Shown one piece after another: positions 1-9,960 of a DNA stretch of 64,000 nucleotides; position 1 is the stretch's first letter; every line of letters starts with the position of its first letter. The DNA is taken from contig JAACMV010000010.1 in NCBI GenBank assembly GCA_010909725.1, positions 659,501-723,500 of the forward strand, in the 5' to 3' direction. The translations under genes were made by a program, and so were the position numbers. The notes under the pieces were generated by a model. That model made no database searches. It was not told the DNA's origin and saw only the letters and a list, made by a program, of their open reading frames with translations. The stretch comes from Picochlorum sp. 'celeri' (taxonomy: Eukaryota; Chlorophyta; Trebouxiophyceae).

Positions 1-398
1 TCAAATTGCTGCACCCTGTCATGCCTGGCATCTGCACAGCATGTTGGAAACGCCCCTCACTCCCCCAGTTCGTCCAAGAAGGAATGTTATGTATATTCAC
101 CATGCATACCTTGCTTCCACATCCCCGTGAGGAGGCTGACAACCTCGCCATTTGGCTGGATGAGGAACCCAACAAATTCTGGCAATTTGACTTTCCCAAA
201 GCGTTCGTGCCCACATTCCTTCTTCTGACAATCCGCGATGGCGAACAAAGACTTTTGAATTGCTCGGACAATCTTTTTCTCTTCCCTCAGGCACACATCT
301 CGCACCTTGGCACTCCCGGAGAGCCCCCGGTTCCCCCCACGTTGGGGCTCTGGTGGCGGGGAGTCAGAAACCTCTCCTGGGCCATCAATGTCACTCAT
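1..398 (-). CDS. Partial 5' end of an uncharacterised gene (runs off the left edge)
   Basis: I do not recognise this protein. An ATG at 398 opens a 103-codon frame on the minus strand. It reads into a plausible donor (GTGAAT after position 101), and a CAG acceptor at 32-34 would join 101..398 to 1..31 in frame (phase 1) with no stop before the window edge. Visible content is an acidic, proline-rich N-terminus followed by a basic, cysteine-containing stretch (ECGHERFGKVKLPEFVGF). No domain is assignable. It could be the first exon of a real gene or a fragment of a mobile-element protein, so the splice and the coding call are both tentative. Confidence 0.3.
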
Positions 399-1643
399 AC
401 TGGCGTCAAATATGTAAGATATTAATTTGTAGTGCTATAAACACGCGCTAAGGAACTGCAAAGCCCAGCAAGTAGGTCGAGAGGTTCACTCGGGTCGGCG
501 CAATCAAACAAGTCGTCGCACTGTACACCGCACGGATCACTCCGACGATTTTTTTCTTGAAATAAGTGTATTATAATAAAGATATGTGCAAAGCGGCACG
601 AATTCTAGTGCTGTCTGCAGTGAGAGTATTTCGCCAGCGGCATGCACTAGTTCGGCCTGGAAAACCTCCCATTTCTTTATTTTTATATAGTGGCCTTATA
701 TCGTGGGGCAAGTTGCTACACAGCTCGTGTAATTTGATCAAGAGGCGACCTGGTCAGGAGGCATTGATGTAAAATCATACATACATCCATATACTAGGAA
801 TATCGGTCGTACTTGTATCAAAAAAATGCTGGACTGATGCAGCAGTCCATCCATACATCCAAGTCTGTCAAAAGATGCATGTACATGGACATGTTTGATA
901 TTGGACTGTCAATGAAATAGTTACTAAAAGTTACTTTAGGGGTTACTTTGAATACCTTCAACTTTTGTCTTCCAGTCCATATATTTACTCGAATGCGATG
1001 GCTCACACTCCAATTATGCAGAGTTACTTTAGTTACTATGCTTCTGCATTGTCTGTGATTGCCCTCTGGTATGGGTGTCCGAAAATACAGGCCAACATGT
1101 CTTTCAAATTAATTTCTACTGAACTCTAAAACAAAGTAACTCTACAGGACTAGAGCTCAGAAACACGTGGCTACCACTTGCCTCAGTCAACAGGGAAACA
1201 GGCAGTAGAAGAACAGAGTTATTTTAGTTACTTTGTGCCTATGTGGCGATGTTTCTCATAGCCGACGCGCTATTGATAGTTATATATGATGAGGCGATTG
1301 AACCCTAGAGACAACGTTTCAAGGAGATTCAGTCCTCTGCAGGAAATACAACTTGAACTTTGCCGTTGTTTCTGGTCAACATCACTTTGGTCGTCCTGTT
1401 TGTAACCTCCACATGCAGCCATTAGCCATCATCCTATTGCAAAGCACGTAAATGTACGTGATATACTTAGAATATCAAGAATAATATTAACGAGGAAAAA
1501 ACATGCCGACATTGCATGCTCAACCCCTCAGCTGATACATCACGTAAAGAAGAAAAGTCAACCATACTGGATCACACTCATCTCCACAGACCTGTCCATC
1601 AGCCTGTGCTCTGATGCCCTCCCTGCCATTTTTCTGATAAACT
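399..1643. other. Intergenic, no gene seen
   Basis: No convincing coding frame; the short frames here lack family features. The stretch holds a dispersed repeat at 711-786, shared in part with 25768-25789 and with 59006-59058 (inverted). It also holds a scattered AGTTACTTTAGTTACT-like motif (about 918-950, 1020-1038, 1132-1142 inverted, 1217-1233). Several short direct and inverted words around 830-910 (GGACTG/CAGTCC) look like decayed repeat sequence. Confidence 0.5.
711..786 (+). repeat. Dispersed repeat, parts shared with two distant sites
   Basis: Positions 711-732 (AGTTGCTACACAGCTCGTGT then AA) recur exactly at 25768-25789. Positions 733-786 recur, inverted and with one or two differences, at 59006-59058. 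The two halves lie next to each other only here. This suggests the terminus of a mobile element or a mosaic of two short elements. No coding content. Confidence 0.6.
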
Positions 1644-2783
1644 TTATATATAAATTTTATTGTCTGAGCCTCTGGGGCATGCATCTAGGTCTACCTGGTG
1701 TAGCTGTATTTGGTATTTGTTGACATAATATGAGAGGCGAGTCCAATAATCTGAAACATTGCAAAGAATATCTCGGCTTCTTGCAGTCATTGGGGAATAG
1801 CTCTTGCCAAGTGCCATTTCTGCACTTTGACTGTTTTCAATACCATTGTTCATGCCAGTATTGAAGGACTTTTCAACAATGTCTGGGTGCCGAAGTTTGT
1901 TTTGTAGCGCCAGAAAATCCCACAATCTTTCGAGGGTACTTGGAACGTCATCCGCTAGATTTTCGGACCGAATAATAACGAAACGGTGTGCTGGAAGGCT
2001 CTCTGCAAAATTACTGGCCTGATTCCATACGGCCCAACAATTGGCAAAACAACTTTTTTGCCTGGTACAATGCTTTTCCAACAACTTTTCAAAGTTTTCT
2101 GGCGTTCTCTCTGTTTTATTCTTTGCTGTGCTTGCCCAACCAGTGCAATCGTGGCCATCGAAAAGTGGATTGCACCAAAACTGCCACGCTGCATATGCCC
2201 AGTCAATAGGATTTCTGACCAGAGCAATGAATTTGGTATTACTATTCCTAAAAATGAAATCTTGTAGAGGCGGTAAAATTCCCATATTGCCACTGCCAAA
2301 AGATTCATTTTGACCCATGTGTTTCTTAATGAAAGGAATCAGGGGCTGACCATGATAACGTATCTCTTTCTCGGCACATCTACTGCCAACATTGTCACAC
2401 AAGTACTGCCACAGTGCAGAAGACCCAGATTTGGCCCCTGCAACTATAATCCAAGAAGGGAGACAGAATTTATCATCCTGTGAAGTAAAACAGTCCACAA
2501 CAGGAAAATTAGAATCTTGTCGGATATTCTTGTATAGTTTCCCATCTATGAGCAGCGCTCTATCTGCTATGTCAACCTTGTTGCAACCTCTTTCCAGGTT
2601 GCGTTCGGGAAAGCAGTCACGGACTCTCAATCTGAGACGGTTACTCTCTGTGACTCTCTCTCTATACATACAAGTATATATATATATACTTGAACCCATA
2701 ACGGTTAATACCAAATATGCAATGATAAATCTTGAGGTAAGGAAAAGGTCTCTGTATGAAACTCCTGCACTTTCTGCTTGCAT
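1644..2783 (-). CDS. Type II membrane sulfotransferase, carbohydrate type
   Basis: A single-exon 379-residue protein with the layout of Golgi carbohydrate sulfotransferases. It has a short cytosolic tail, one membrane anchor at about residues 18-38, a stem, then a lumenal PAPS-dependent domain. The 5'-phosphosulfate-binding loop reads AGAKSGSSALWQYL at about 115-128, and the 3'-phosphate-binding segment reads ALVRNPIDWAYAAWQF at about 187-202. The family transfers sulfate from PAPS to hydroxyl or amino groups of glycans; which glycan cannot be told from sequence. Eight or more cysteines in the lumenal part would suit disulfides. It lies next to a GGCCGCT-type MITE and leads a group of carbohydrate-active genes. 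The family call is firm; substrate and Golgi location are inferred. Confidence 0.85.
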   Translation of the reverse strand: MQAESAGVSYRDLFLTSRFIIAYLVLTVMGSSIYIYTCMYRERVTESNRLRLRVRDCFPERNLERGCNKVDIADRALLIDGKLYKNIRQDSNFPVVDCFTSQDDKFCLPSWIIVAGAKSGSSALWQYLCDNVGSRCAEKEIRYHGQPLIPFIKKHMGQNESFGSGNMGILPPLQDFIFRNSNTKFIALVRNPIDWAYAAWQFWCNPLFDGHDCTGWASTAKNKTERTPENFEKLLEKHCTRQKSCFANCWAVWNQASNFAESLPAHRFVIIRSENLADDVPSTLERLWDFLALQNKLRHPDIVEKSFNTGMNNGIENSQSAEMALGKSYSPMTARSRDILCNVSDYWTRLSYYVNKYQIQLHQVDLDACPRGSDNKIYI

Positions 2784-2870
2784 GTTGATATGGCGTCACT
2801 GGTCGACAACTACTGTTGATACAAAGCAAAAACTTGTCTGCATTAGATAATTTTCTATTGTTTTTTTTAA

Positions 2871-3520
2871 GGCCGCTTTTACTTGATTCCTTGGTTCCCG
2901 TATGGTGCCAAAATCTGAAACCGTTCGAACGGTTTGGAACGGACCGAATTCGGTCCTTCGGGAAATAATTAGATTTTGCCGAAAAAATAGATTCGACCGT
3001 AGAGGCTTGTAACTGAATATATACAGTCAGAAAAGAGCGTTATACATGAATTTGATTGATATATAGTCTATTTGATAGCTCATCGGACTCGGAGCACAGC
3101 CAAAAATGGCCAGATGGGTCAGTTTCCGAGGCCTCTCCTGGCTCATCTACCAACGGTGCATTCCTGTGAGCCCCTATACGCCTTTTCCCCTTTATTTCGG
3201 ACACGAATGCTTTTTTAAAGTACTAATGTACCCTTTTCTCCTATCTACCTTTGTCAGAGATGGTCAGGCGTGACTACATCAAATTTAATTTTTGCCGACT
3301 GGCCCATCGGCCAGAGGCCCACTCTTGGGGCGAGAGCGATGCATCATGGTCACCATTTGGACCGAAAGTGGTGCCAATCGATTCCTTTTGAAGAGATCTA
3401 TCTCATAGTTACATCAAAAGTTGTAAATTCTTTGTCATTGGTGACTTACAGCCATTTCTATTTTTTTGGTCCATCTCGTTTGAAGTCCGTTCGGTCACCA
3501 TACGGGAACCAAGGAATCAA
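2871..3520. mobile_element. MITE-like element with GGCCGCTTTTACTTGATTCC termini, split by a CACTA-like insertion
   Basis: The left end is GGCCGCTTTTACTTGATTCC at 2871, flanked by TAA. The right end reads GGAACCAAGGAATCAA up to 3520 and is cut there by the CACTTACAG end of a CACTA-like element. The missing last 12 bases (GTAAAAGCGGCC), followed by the second TAA, are found reverse-complemented in the palindrome spacer (7613-7624, with TTA before it at 7610-7612). Rebuilt, the element is about 660 bp with a 3-bp TAA target duplication. The 3-bp TWA duplication resembles PIF/Harbinger, but no transposase is present to confirm it. Its subterminal right part resembles 21330-21544. Confidence 0.7.
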
Positions 3521-5614
3521 CACTTACAGAAAGGATGGTGGCCTCCTTAAATCCCAAATTTTCCTGAGGGGCGTATTTTATTATTTCGACGAGGCCATCG
3601 AAAAGAGGGTAAGAAAATATGCCTATTAGAAGAGAAATGAGGAAATTTGGTGCGATATTCGAAAAGTTATGGGCCTCTGAGTAAATTGGGTTGTGTGAAA
3701 ATTTTGAGAAGTCAGGTCGACCGCCTGTGGTACTAATTAAGGAAAGTGCGGACTCAATTAGACCACACCGATTCTTGCACAATAGCGTCGTTGCATTGCT
3801 CTTTCTTGCATACTTTCAATACTTTAAATGAACATCGTTATTCAACAGCAATGCTTCTCGCTGCGGCGAAGGTTGAGGCCATGGTTGGAGAGTAGGCAAG
3901 GAGTGCATCCATTCCTTTTTTGCGTGCCGTCCACTGCAAGTTTGCACTGCGGCCATTCACCCTCCAAAACTCCTTCGAGAACTTTGCAGATGGAAATTTG
4001 GCAGGCGGTATATGTGATCGGTACGCTGATCACCCTGATTTCATCCTGTCAGGGGCTCTCTGTTTGAACTCCTTTGCAGTAGCTCCCAGACAATTTACTA
4101 TGTCTCCTGTGGATCGACGGGAATGCATCGTTTCTTTCTTATATGTCCCGTATATTGCATACTTATTTACTTTATCTGGGTTGTAAGGGACTGCATACGG
4201 GAACATGTTCATAGACGACCCAACTTGAGGAGCCACGGAATTCTTCTCCACCAGCAAGACAGACTGAGACCTCCTCTTTTGCCATTCTGCCATCGAGAAT
4301 CGTTTTGCTATTGCAGCCATTTCCATCACTTTGACAAGTTGTGAGATAAAGGAGCGTACAGAGTAATGCGTTCCTTGTGAATGCCTTGGTATTCGTCCTT
4401 ATGCTTTATGCAGATCTTCCTAATCAGACTCAGGTTATCTCGCTCTCTACAGCTGCCCTCAATCTATCCTTTGCAGCATCTTTAGTTGCGAAGCAAGTGA
4501 TCACATTTTGGTCCATGTTTGGTATTGAAGATAACGTGCTGTGTGCGTATGGCAGTGGAACACGGTGCCCTCAGCCACTCAGTGTTGGTCTGATGTATCC
4601 TGTGGCATGGCACTCTGCTCAGATGGTCCTATCTACTGCTTGGCTGTCTCCAACGCCGCTTTAATGAGATATCACTCTCCTAAAGTCGCAATAGGAATGT
4701 TTATGGAGCTTACTGGACAAATCTAGGCCTTTCGAAGGAACGCAATCCTGATAATTGGTGCAGTTGGCAAAAGATATCTCTTGAGGTAGGAGGCACATTG
4801 CTGTGAGCATGTTGCGCGTGGGCAACGTCTATGCCTTCGCTTCCCGGAATAGCCTGGATAAATATAGCCTATTTATCTATCTCTAGTTGTTCGGAGCCGC
4901 GAATGAGTTCAGCCTGGTGGCCTCCCCATGGGTCATGTGATGCACCACAAATTGCCTCAAATGTGTCCAAGCTTCACTGACCTTCAGTGTTTGTACAGCG
5001 ACACCTGTCACCTTTCGTCGTCCTAGAAAGCCCGATAATGTTGTTTTATGAATTCTTTGACTTTTGTATAGTCCTGACTGTCGCGGTTCTCCATGGGCGG
5101 ACGATTGAAGGAGTTGTTCAGAATGATACCATTTTCCTGAGTAGGGAGCAGTCTCCCTGGTGTTCTCATATGCATATAGGGGTGGCTGGCCCTCTTCTTG
5201 CTGTGCCCATGCCGCAAACGATTAATACATTTCTTCTATTTATTATTTGATATCCAAAGGAATCAAGTTATACAGAGGAGATGGCATCCCATGAGGATGC
5301 TCATAGCAAGAGACACTTGTCCAGAGTTGTGAATCCCATCTGATCCTGCCACTCGTTCAGGGCTGATCCGCCAGGCATTCCATTCGATACAACAATTGTT
5401 TTGTCGAAAAATTTGTTGGTGTGTCGTTGCGGGACCTTTGAGACCTGCTGCCAGGAGAAAGTACAACCTCTGTAGCAGTCCCTCTCAAGCACACATCTGG
5501 ACCTTGTCTGTTGCTTTGGCATCTCAAGAGATGAGCCCTCCCATGCTTTCCTACCACACCAAACTAGTTCATTTTAGAGTATAGCAATGCATTGGGCTCC
5601 CAAATGCCTGAGAT

Positions 5615-5815
5615 TCATCGCCAATGCCGATTTACCATGTGTAGACTGCTCAGTCCGTCCCCTGCTTTGAGTTGCTCTTCTGTCAGCCATTTGAACCCCT
5701 CACACGTGTACAGCGACTCTTCTCGGCCACTTCTGCGCTGAATCTCATACGTTTTGTATATTGAGTAGATTCTTGATATAGTTTTGTGGACCCCAAAGTT
5801 GTGAGAGTGCTGCAA
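5615..5815 (-). pseudogene. Tnp2-type (CACTA) transposase remnant
   Basis: The minus-strand frame starts MQHSHNFGV and includes LYTCEGFKWL. It aligns with MQHFYYFGV...VYTSEWFKWI of the transposase in the right-hand copy (from about 11059). The frame is closed on both sides. Sequence down to about 3600 probably holds further decayed transposase, the part that the right copy lacks, but no intact frame remains and I cannot confirm it by eye. Confidence 0.65.
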
Positions 5816-5989
5816 GGGTTCCCACTGCTAGCTGCCTAAAGTCTGTTTGTACTCCATCCAACTCCTCCATCTTCATCTGTATCCGTGTGTTTACAGAACG
5901 GAGCACTACTATTGTAACGAAAAGTCATTTATGGACTTCATCTGTTTCAAGCCTGCAATATCATTGGTCTTTCGCAGCAGACGAACTAC

Positions 5990-6543
5990 TCCATGGTGAA
6001 ATGAACCTTGTGGTGGATCAACTGCAAGAGACATGTCACAGACGGAGGCAAGATACGGTGGTATCAGCACTCATGGTACTACGTATTCAGGATTCATCGT
6101 ATTTGTGTTAGCACAAATCATGAGGACAGGCTGAATTCTGGAGCTTCCGGGGAGAAGAGTGAGTCCTCCACTACACTTGCAGAAGATGAACCTGGTGTTG
6201 GAGAAGCTCCCTGCATGGTAAACTCCCGACGAGTATTCCTTCACCTTCACAGCGATCAGAAAGAGCTGTGGAAATGATTCAAATTCGCTGATCATCGACG
6301 ATCCGCACAAAGTCAAAGAAGAACATCTTGAATTTGATGGAAGGGCCAAAGCTTCCATGTCTGACCCAATACACAAGCAAGCACTCGACACTGTCAAATA
6401 TGTCCAGGAAAAGTACAATCAGTTGAAGAAACTGCTTTCTTTTATTCCAAAGATAAGGTAGAGAATGACGCCAAGGCAGAAAGGGATATCCTCAAGAAAC
6501 AGGTGGCAGAACTCCAGAAGGAAGTGAAGAAACTGTTTTAGAG
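5990..6543 (+). pseudogene. Decayed copy of the CACTA accessory coiled-coil gene
   Basis: This matches the 3' half of the gene at 8672-9817 in inverse orientation. Recognisable shared words include EKLPAW, VKEEHLEFDG and the VQEKYNQLKK coiled-coil stretch, but stops and frameshifts break the frame. From 6473 onward it becomes identical to the right copy because it enters the homogenised palindrome arm. Confidence 0.65.
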
Positions 6544-7584
6544 CAGACGTCCAGGGGCAAAGCGTGGTGACGAACGCAGGATTGTGGCAACGAATACGCA
6601 ACAAAATATATCACAGGGACATCCAGGCGACGGAGGCCTCTCGAGGATGCACAAGACAAAGAGAATTGACCCACATCATGGCACCCTGGAGATGCACAAG
6701 TGAGCCGGGCGGTTGGGCTGGACGGGTATTGTTTTTTCCAAGTGAATATTTAGCACTGCCCATACAGCCTCAGAATGATACAGTATCAATAAATAAACAA
6801 TATACTCTAATGTAAGTTCCAAATTCGTAGCAGAGCGACTCGCTCGCAGCGTGACCAACGACATTCCATCACTAACGACCACCCTTGTATATGTGCCTGC
6901 AGGTATAGAGTCCCTCCAATCACGTCGCCAAACAATTAATAAAGGTAAGAACTGACAATTATGTGTGGTGCAGGTGTGAATAGACGTGGAATGGAGAGGA
7001 CTCGCCGTCTGGCAACAGACGGTTAACGGTTTTTCCCCAATGGTCGCCCCAGTGCCTACAGTGGCACAACAAGGGGTGATCATTGGTGGAAAAGCAATGA
7101 ATCAATCGAATTCTAAAGTATCGTGTAAAAAGAATTAAAAAATCGAGCAGCCCCGGAGGGGGCGAGCAACGATTTGTCGTAATTAGATATATTAAGTACA
7201 ACCCGCCTGCGAAAATTTTCCAAAATTCCCCGACCTGCCAGTTAGCACGTTCTTTTGATCGAGTTTTGATCCAGCGCAGTGGAGCCATTTCACGCACTCC
7301 CGCCGCTCTAAAAAGTTGCATTAATACTTAAAAGTTCATATTGTGTCCAGGGAACGGCGTCTTTACGCGTCAAACATAACTTTTGGACGCTCAGTTTCAA
7401 GCGCATCTGCACATCCCTCCGAGAGGCGAACTCCCGATTGCGCGAACCATTTGGCGTCAAATTTTCACGAGATACTCTATTTGTAACACTGATCAATAAT
7501 ATATACGAGCGGGAATATATAACGCCCTGTGCGCGACGAAATCAGCGACCCAAAATCAAGGGGACTGCCATCCTTTCTGTAAGT
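6473..7584 (+). repeat. Left arm of a 1,112-bp inverted repeat (palindrome)
   Basis: This arm pairs with 7629-8740; position p pairs with 15213-p. All stretches I compared are identical, and translations of both arms agree in every frame. Identity stops at 6473/8740, inside the accessory gene, where homology continues but at much lower identity. It stops at 7584/7629 next to a 44-bp spacer. Confidence 0.9.
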
Positions 7585-7628
7585 CGATCGACTGTGTAAT
7601 AATCCCCTATTAGGCCGCTTTTACTTGC
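7585..7628. other. Palindrome spacer carrying a displaced MITE end
   Basis: The 44-bp spacer contains TTA (7610-7612) and then GGCCGCTTTTACTTG (7613-7627), directly followed by the CACTTACAG end of the right CACTA copy (its first C is 7628). Reverse-complemented, it reads CAA-GTAAAAGCGGCC-TAA. That is exactly the missing right end and target duplications of the MITE interrupted at 3520/3521. In its present orientation it abuts the wrong transposon copy. Confidence 0.8.
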
Positions 7629-8740
7629 ACTTACAGAAAGGATGGCAGTCCCCTTGATTTTGGGTCGCTGATTTCGTCGCGCACAGGGCGTTATATATTC
7701 CCGCTCGTATATATTATTGATCAGTGTTACAAATAGAGTATCTCGTGAAAATTTGACGCCAAATGGTTCGCGCAATCGGGAGTTCGCCTCTCGGAGGGAT
7801 GTGCAGATGCGCTTGAAACTGAGCGTCCAAAAGTTATGTTTGACGCGTAAAGACGCCGTTCCCTGGACACAATATGAACTTTTAAGTATTAATGCAACTT
7901 TTTAGAGCGGCGGGAGTGCGTGAAATGGCTCCACTGCGCTGGATCAAAACTCGATCAAAAGAACGTGCTAACTGGCAGGTCGGGGAATTTTGGAAAATTT
8001 TCGCAGGCGGGTTGTACTTAATATATCTAATTACGACAAATCGTTGCTCGCCCCCTCCGGGGCTGCTCGATTTTTTAATTCTTTTTACACGATACTTTAG
8101 AATTCGATTGATTCATTGCTTTTCCACCAATGATCACCCCTTGTTGTGCCACTGTAGGCACTGGGGCGACCATTGGGGAAAAACCGTTAACCGTCTGTTG
8201 CCAGACGGCGAGTCCTCTCCATTCCACGTCTATTCACACCTGCACCACACATAATTGTCAGTTCTTACCTTTATTAATTGTTTGGCGACGTGATTGGAGG
8301 GACTCTATACCTGCAGGCACATATACAAGGGTGGTCGTTAGTGATGGAATGTCGTTGGTCACGCTGCGAGCGAGTCGCTCTGCTACGAATTTGGAACTTA
8401 CATTAGAGTATATTGTTTATTTATTGATACTGTATCATTCTGAGGCTGTATGGGCAGTGCTAAATATTCACTTGGAAAAAACAATACCCGTCCAGCCCAA
8501 CCGCCCGGCTCACTTGTGCATCTCCAGGGTGCCATGATGTGGGTCAATTCTCTTTGTCTTGTGCATCCTCGAGAGGCCTCCGTCGCCTGGATGTCCCTGT
8601 GATATATTTTGTTGCGTATTCGTTGCCACAATCCTGCGTTCGTCACCACGCTTTGCCCCTGGACGTCTGCTCTAAAACAGTTTCTTCACTTCCTTCTGGA
8701 GTTCTGCCACCTGTTTCTTGAGGATATCCCTTTCTGCCTT
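7629..8740 (-). repeat. Right arm of the 1,112-bp inverted repeat
   Basis: Mirror partner of 6473-7584. It includes the inner CACTA terminus, about 1 kb of non-coding subterminal sequence and the last codons of the coiled-coil gene. Confidence 0.9.
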
Positions 8741-9817
8741 CCACTCCTCGTATAATTTGTCTTTCCTAGCCATTGATCGCTTCAGTTCATTGTACTTTTC
8801 CTGGACATGTTTGACACTGTCGAGTGCTTGCTTGTGTATTTGTTCAGACATGAGAGCTTTAGCCTTCCCGTCGAATTCAGGATGTTCCTCTTTGACTTTG
8901 TCAAGATCGTCGACGATGAGCGAATTTATCTCATTTCCAGAATTTTGCTTGCCCCCTGTAAAGATGAAGGAATACTTGTCCCGAGAATACCATGCAGGAA
9001 GCTTTTGTAACACGAAGGGTCTCAGATGCTGCAAGTGCTCTTGGGTGGAAAACCTCTTGTCGCCTTCTGCCGCATGGTTCAGTCCATCTAGATACTCTCC
9101 AATGCAATCGATAAGATATCTTCCAACTTGAAGGTACCAGTGACGATCTGCATCCATGTTTTTTCGGACACCGTCTCTGACATGTCTGTTGTGATTATTC
9201 CGGTGATTTGAACTCAGGTATGCCATGAGTTTATCCCCTGTGTATGATGCCGAAACCTTGGCCAGTTCTCCACATTCTAGCATGACTTTTTCTTTGCATA
9301 CTTCAAAAAGGAGTTCATGCGCTATGGGCATCCCTTTTTTCTGTGGCATGTATGCTTGGCATTGTTCAAAGTCACCATTGACAGGAGCCCTGGCCCAGTA
9401 CTTCATGCAAGCCTCGCGGGCGTGCTTCTGTATATGCTTGTCCTCAACAAACAAAGACTCTGATTTGTCATCGTTTGAAATCTCGCTACTCTCGTCAATA
9501 TCTACGGGAGAAGAGTTGGCAACTTCACCAGGAGGGTCTGCCTCGCACCAGTGTAACAGGTGTGTGACGTCGGGTTTCAGACAATGTGGGCTAACTCGTA
9601 CTCCTAAATGCTCTATAATGATATCATTTCTAATGCCCTCTCGCTCTCTGAATGCACTTGTCTGTTCATAGAGTTCATCGTCAGTCAACCCTGCCTCGGT
9701 GGCCTGGAGTTCCAAGCACGGCTCTTCCCCGGATTTATGCTTTATTCGTACTGTAGGCATAAGTTTTCGAACACAATGTGCATTATACGACTGCAAAGAT
9801 TGACTGTCAGCGTGCAA
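8672..9817 (-). CDS. CACTA-associated coiled-coil protein, unknown function
   Basis: A 381-residue open frame, ATG at 9817 and TAA at 8672. I recognise no family. The N-terminal third is acidic (around residues 100-130), the middle is charged and histidine-rich (NHRNNHNRHVRDGVRKN), and the C-terminal 70 residues form a heptad-like coiled coil (ERDILKKQVAELQKEVKKLF). It is divergent from the transposase within the same element, and a decayed second copy sits in the same relative place in element L, so it belongs to the transposon. By position it could play the DNA-binding accessory role that TnpA has in En/Spm, but no sequence similarity supports that. The final codons lie inside the homogenised palindrome arm. 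Confidence 0.65.
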   Translation of the reverse strand: MHADSQSLQSYNAHCVRKLMPTVRIKHKSGEEPCLELQATEAGLTDDELYEQTSAFREREGIRNDIIIEHLGVRVSPHCLKPDVTHLLHWCEADPPGEVANSSPVDIDESSEISNDDKSESLFVEDKHIQKHAREACMKYWARAPVNGDFEQCQAYMPQKKGMPIAHELLFEVCKEKVMLECGELAKVSASYTGDKLMAYLSSNHRNNHNRHVRDGVRKNMDADRHWYLQVGRYLIDCIGEYLDGLNHAAEGDKRFSTQEHLQHLRPFVLQKLPAWYSRDKYSFIFTGGKQNSGNEINSLIVDDLDKVKEEHPEFDGKAKALMSEQIHKQALDSVKHVQEKYNELKRSMARKDKLYEEWKAERDILKKQVAELQKEVKKLF

Positions 9818-9960
9818 TTGATAGACGATTGAAAGTCAGATTTTGAATTTCAAATTTTTGGCTTGCGAACAATTGCGTCGGACGAGGGGCTCGTGTGCTA
9901 TAGATTTCACTCTCACGATTACAAATCGTAATATAGTATATACATGTATGATATATCACA

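Larger units (their letters stand above)
3521..7585 (-). mobile_element. CACTA-like transposon, degenerate left copy (L)
   Basis: The outer end is CACTTACAGAAAGGATGG at 3521 and the inner end is the reverse complement of nearly the same word at 7567-7585, with the last base changed to C. Between them lie eroded remains of the two divergent genes seen in the right copy: a transposase remnant on the minus strand (clearest at 5615-5815) and a coiled-coil gene remnant on the plus strand (about 5990-6543). The inner 1,112 bp are identical to the right copy in inverse orientation, while everything outside is strongly diverged. A loss of roughly 1.7 kb relative to the right copy has removed most of the accessory gene and the transposase N-terminus. 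Confidence 0.75.

Noticed and set aside
6676..8537. Mirror-image ORFs of 120 and 135 codons in both palindrome arms
   Set aside because: They exist twice only because the arms are identical. They show no family features, overlap other frames and lie in the non-coding subterminal part of the CACTA-like copies.
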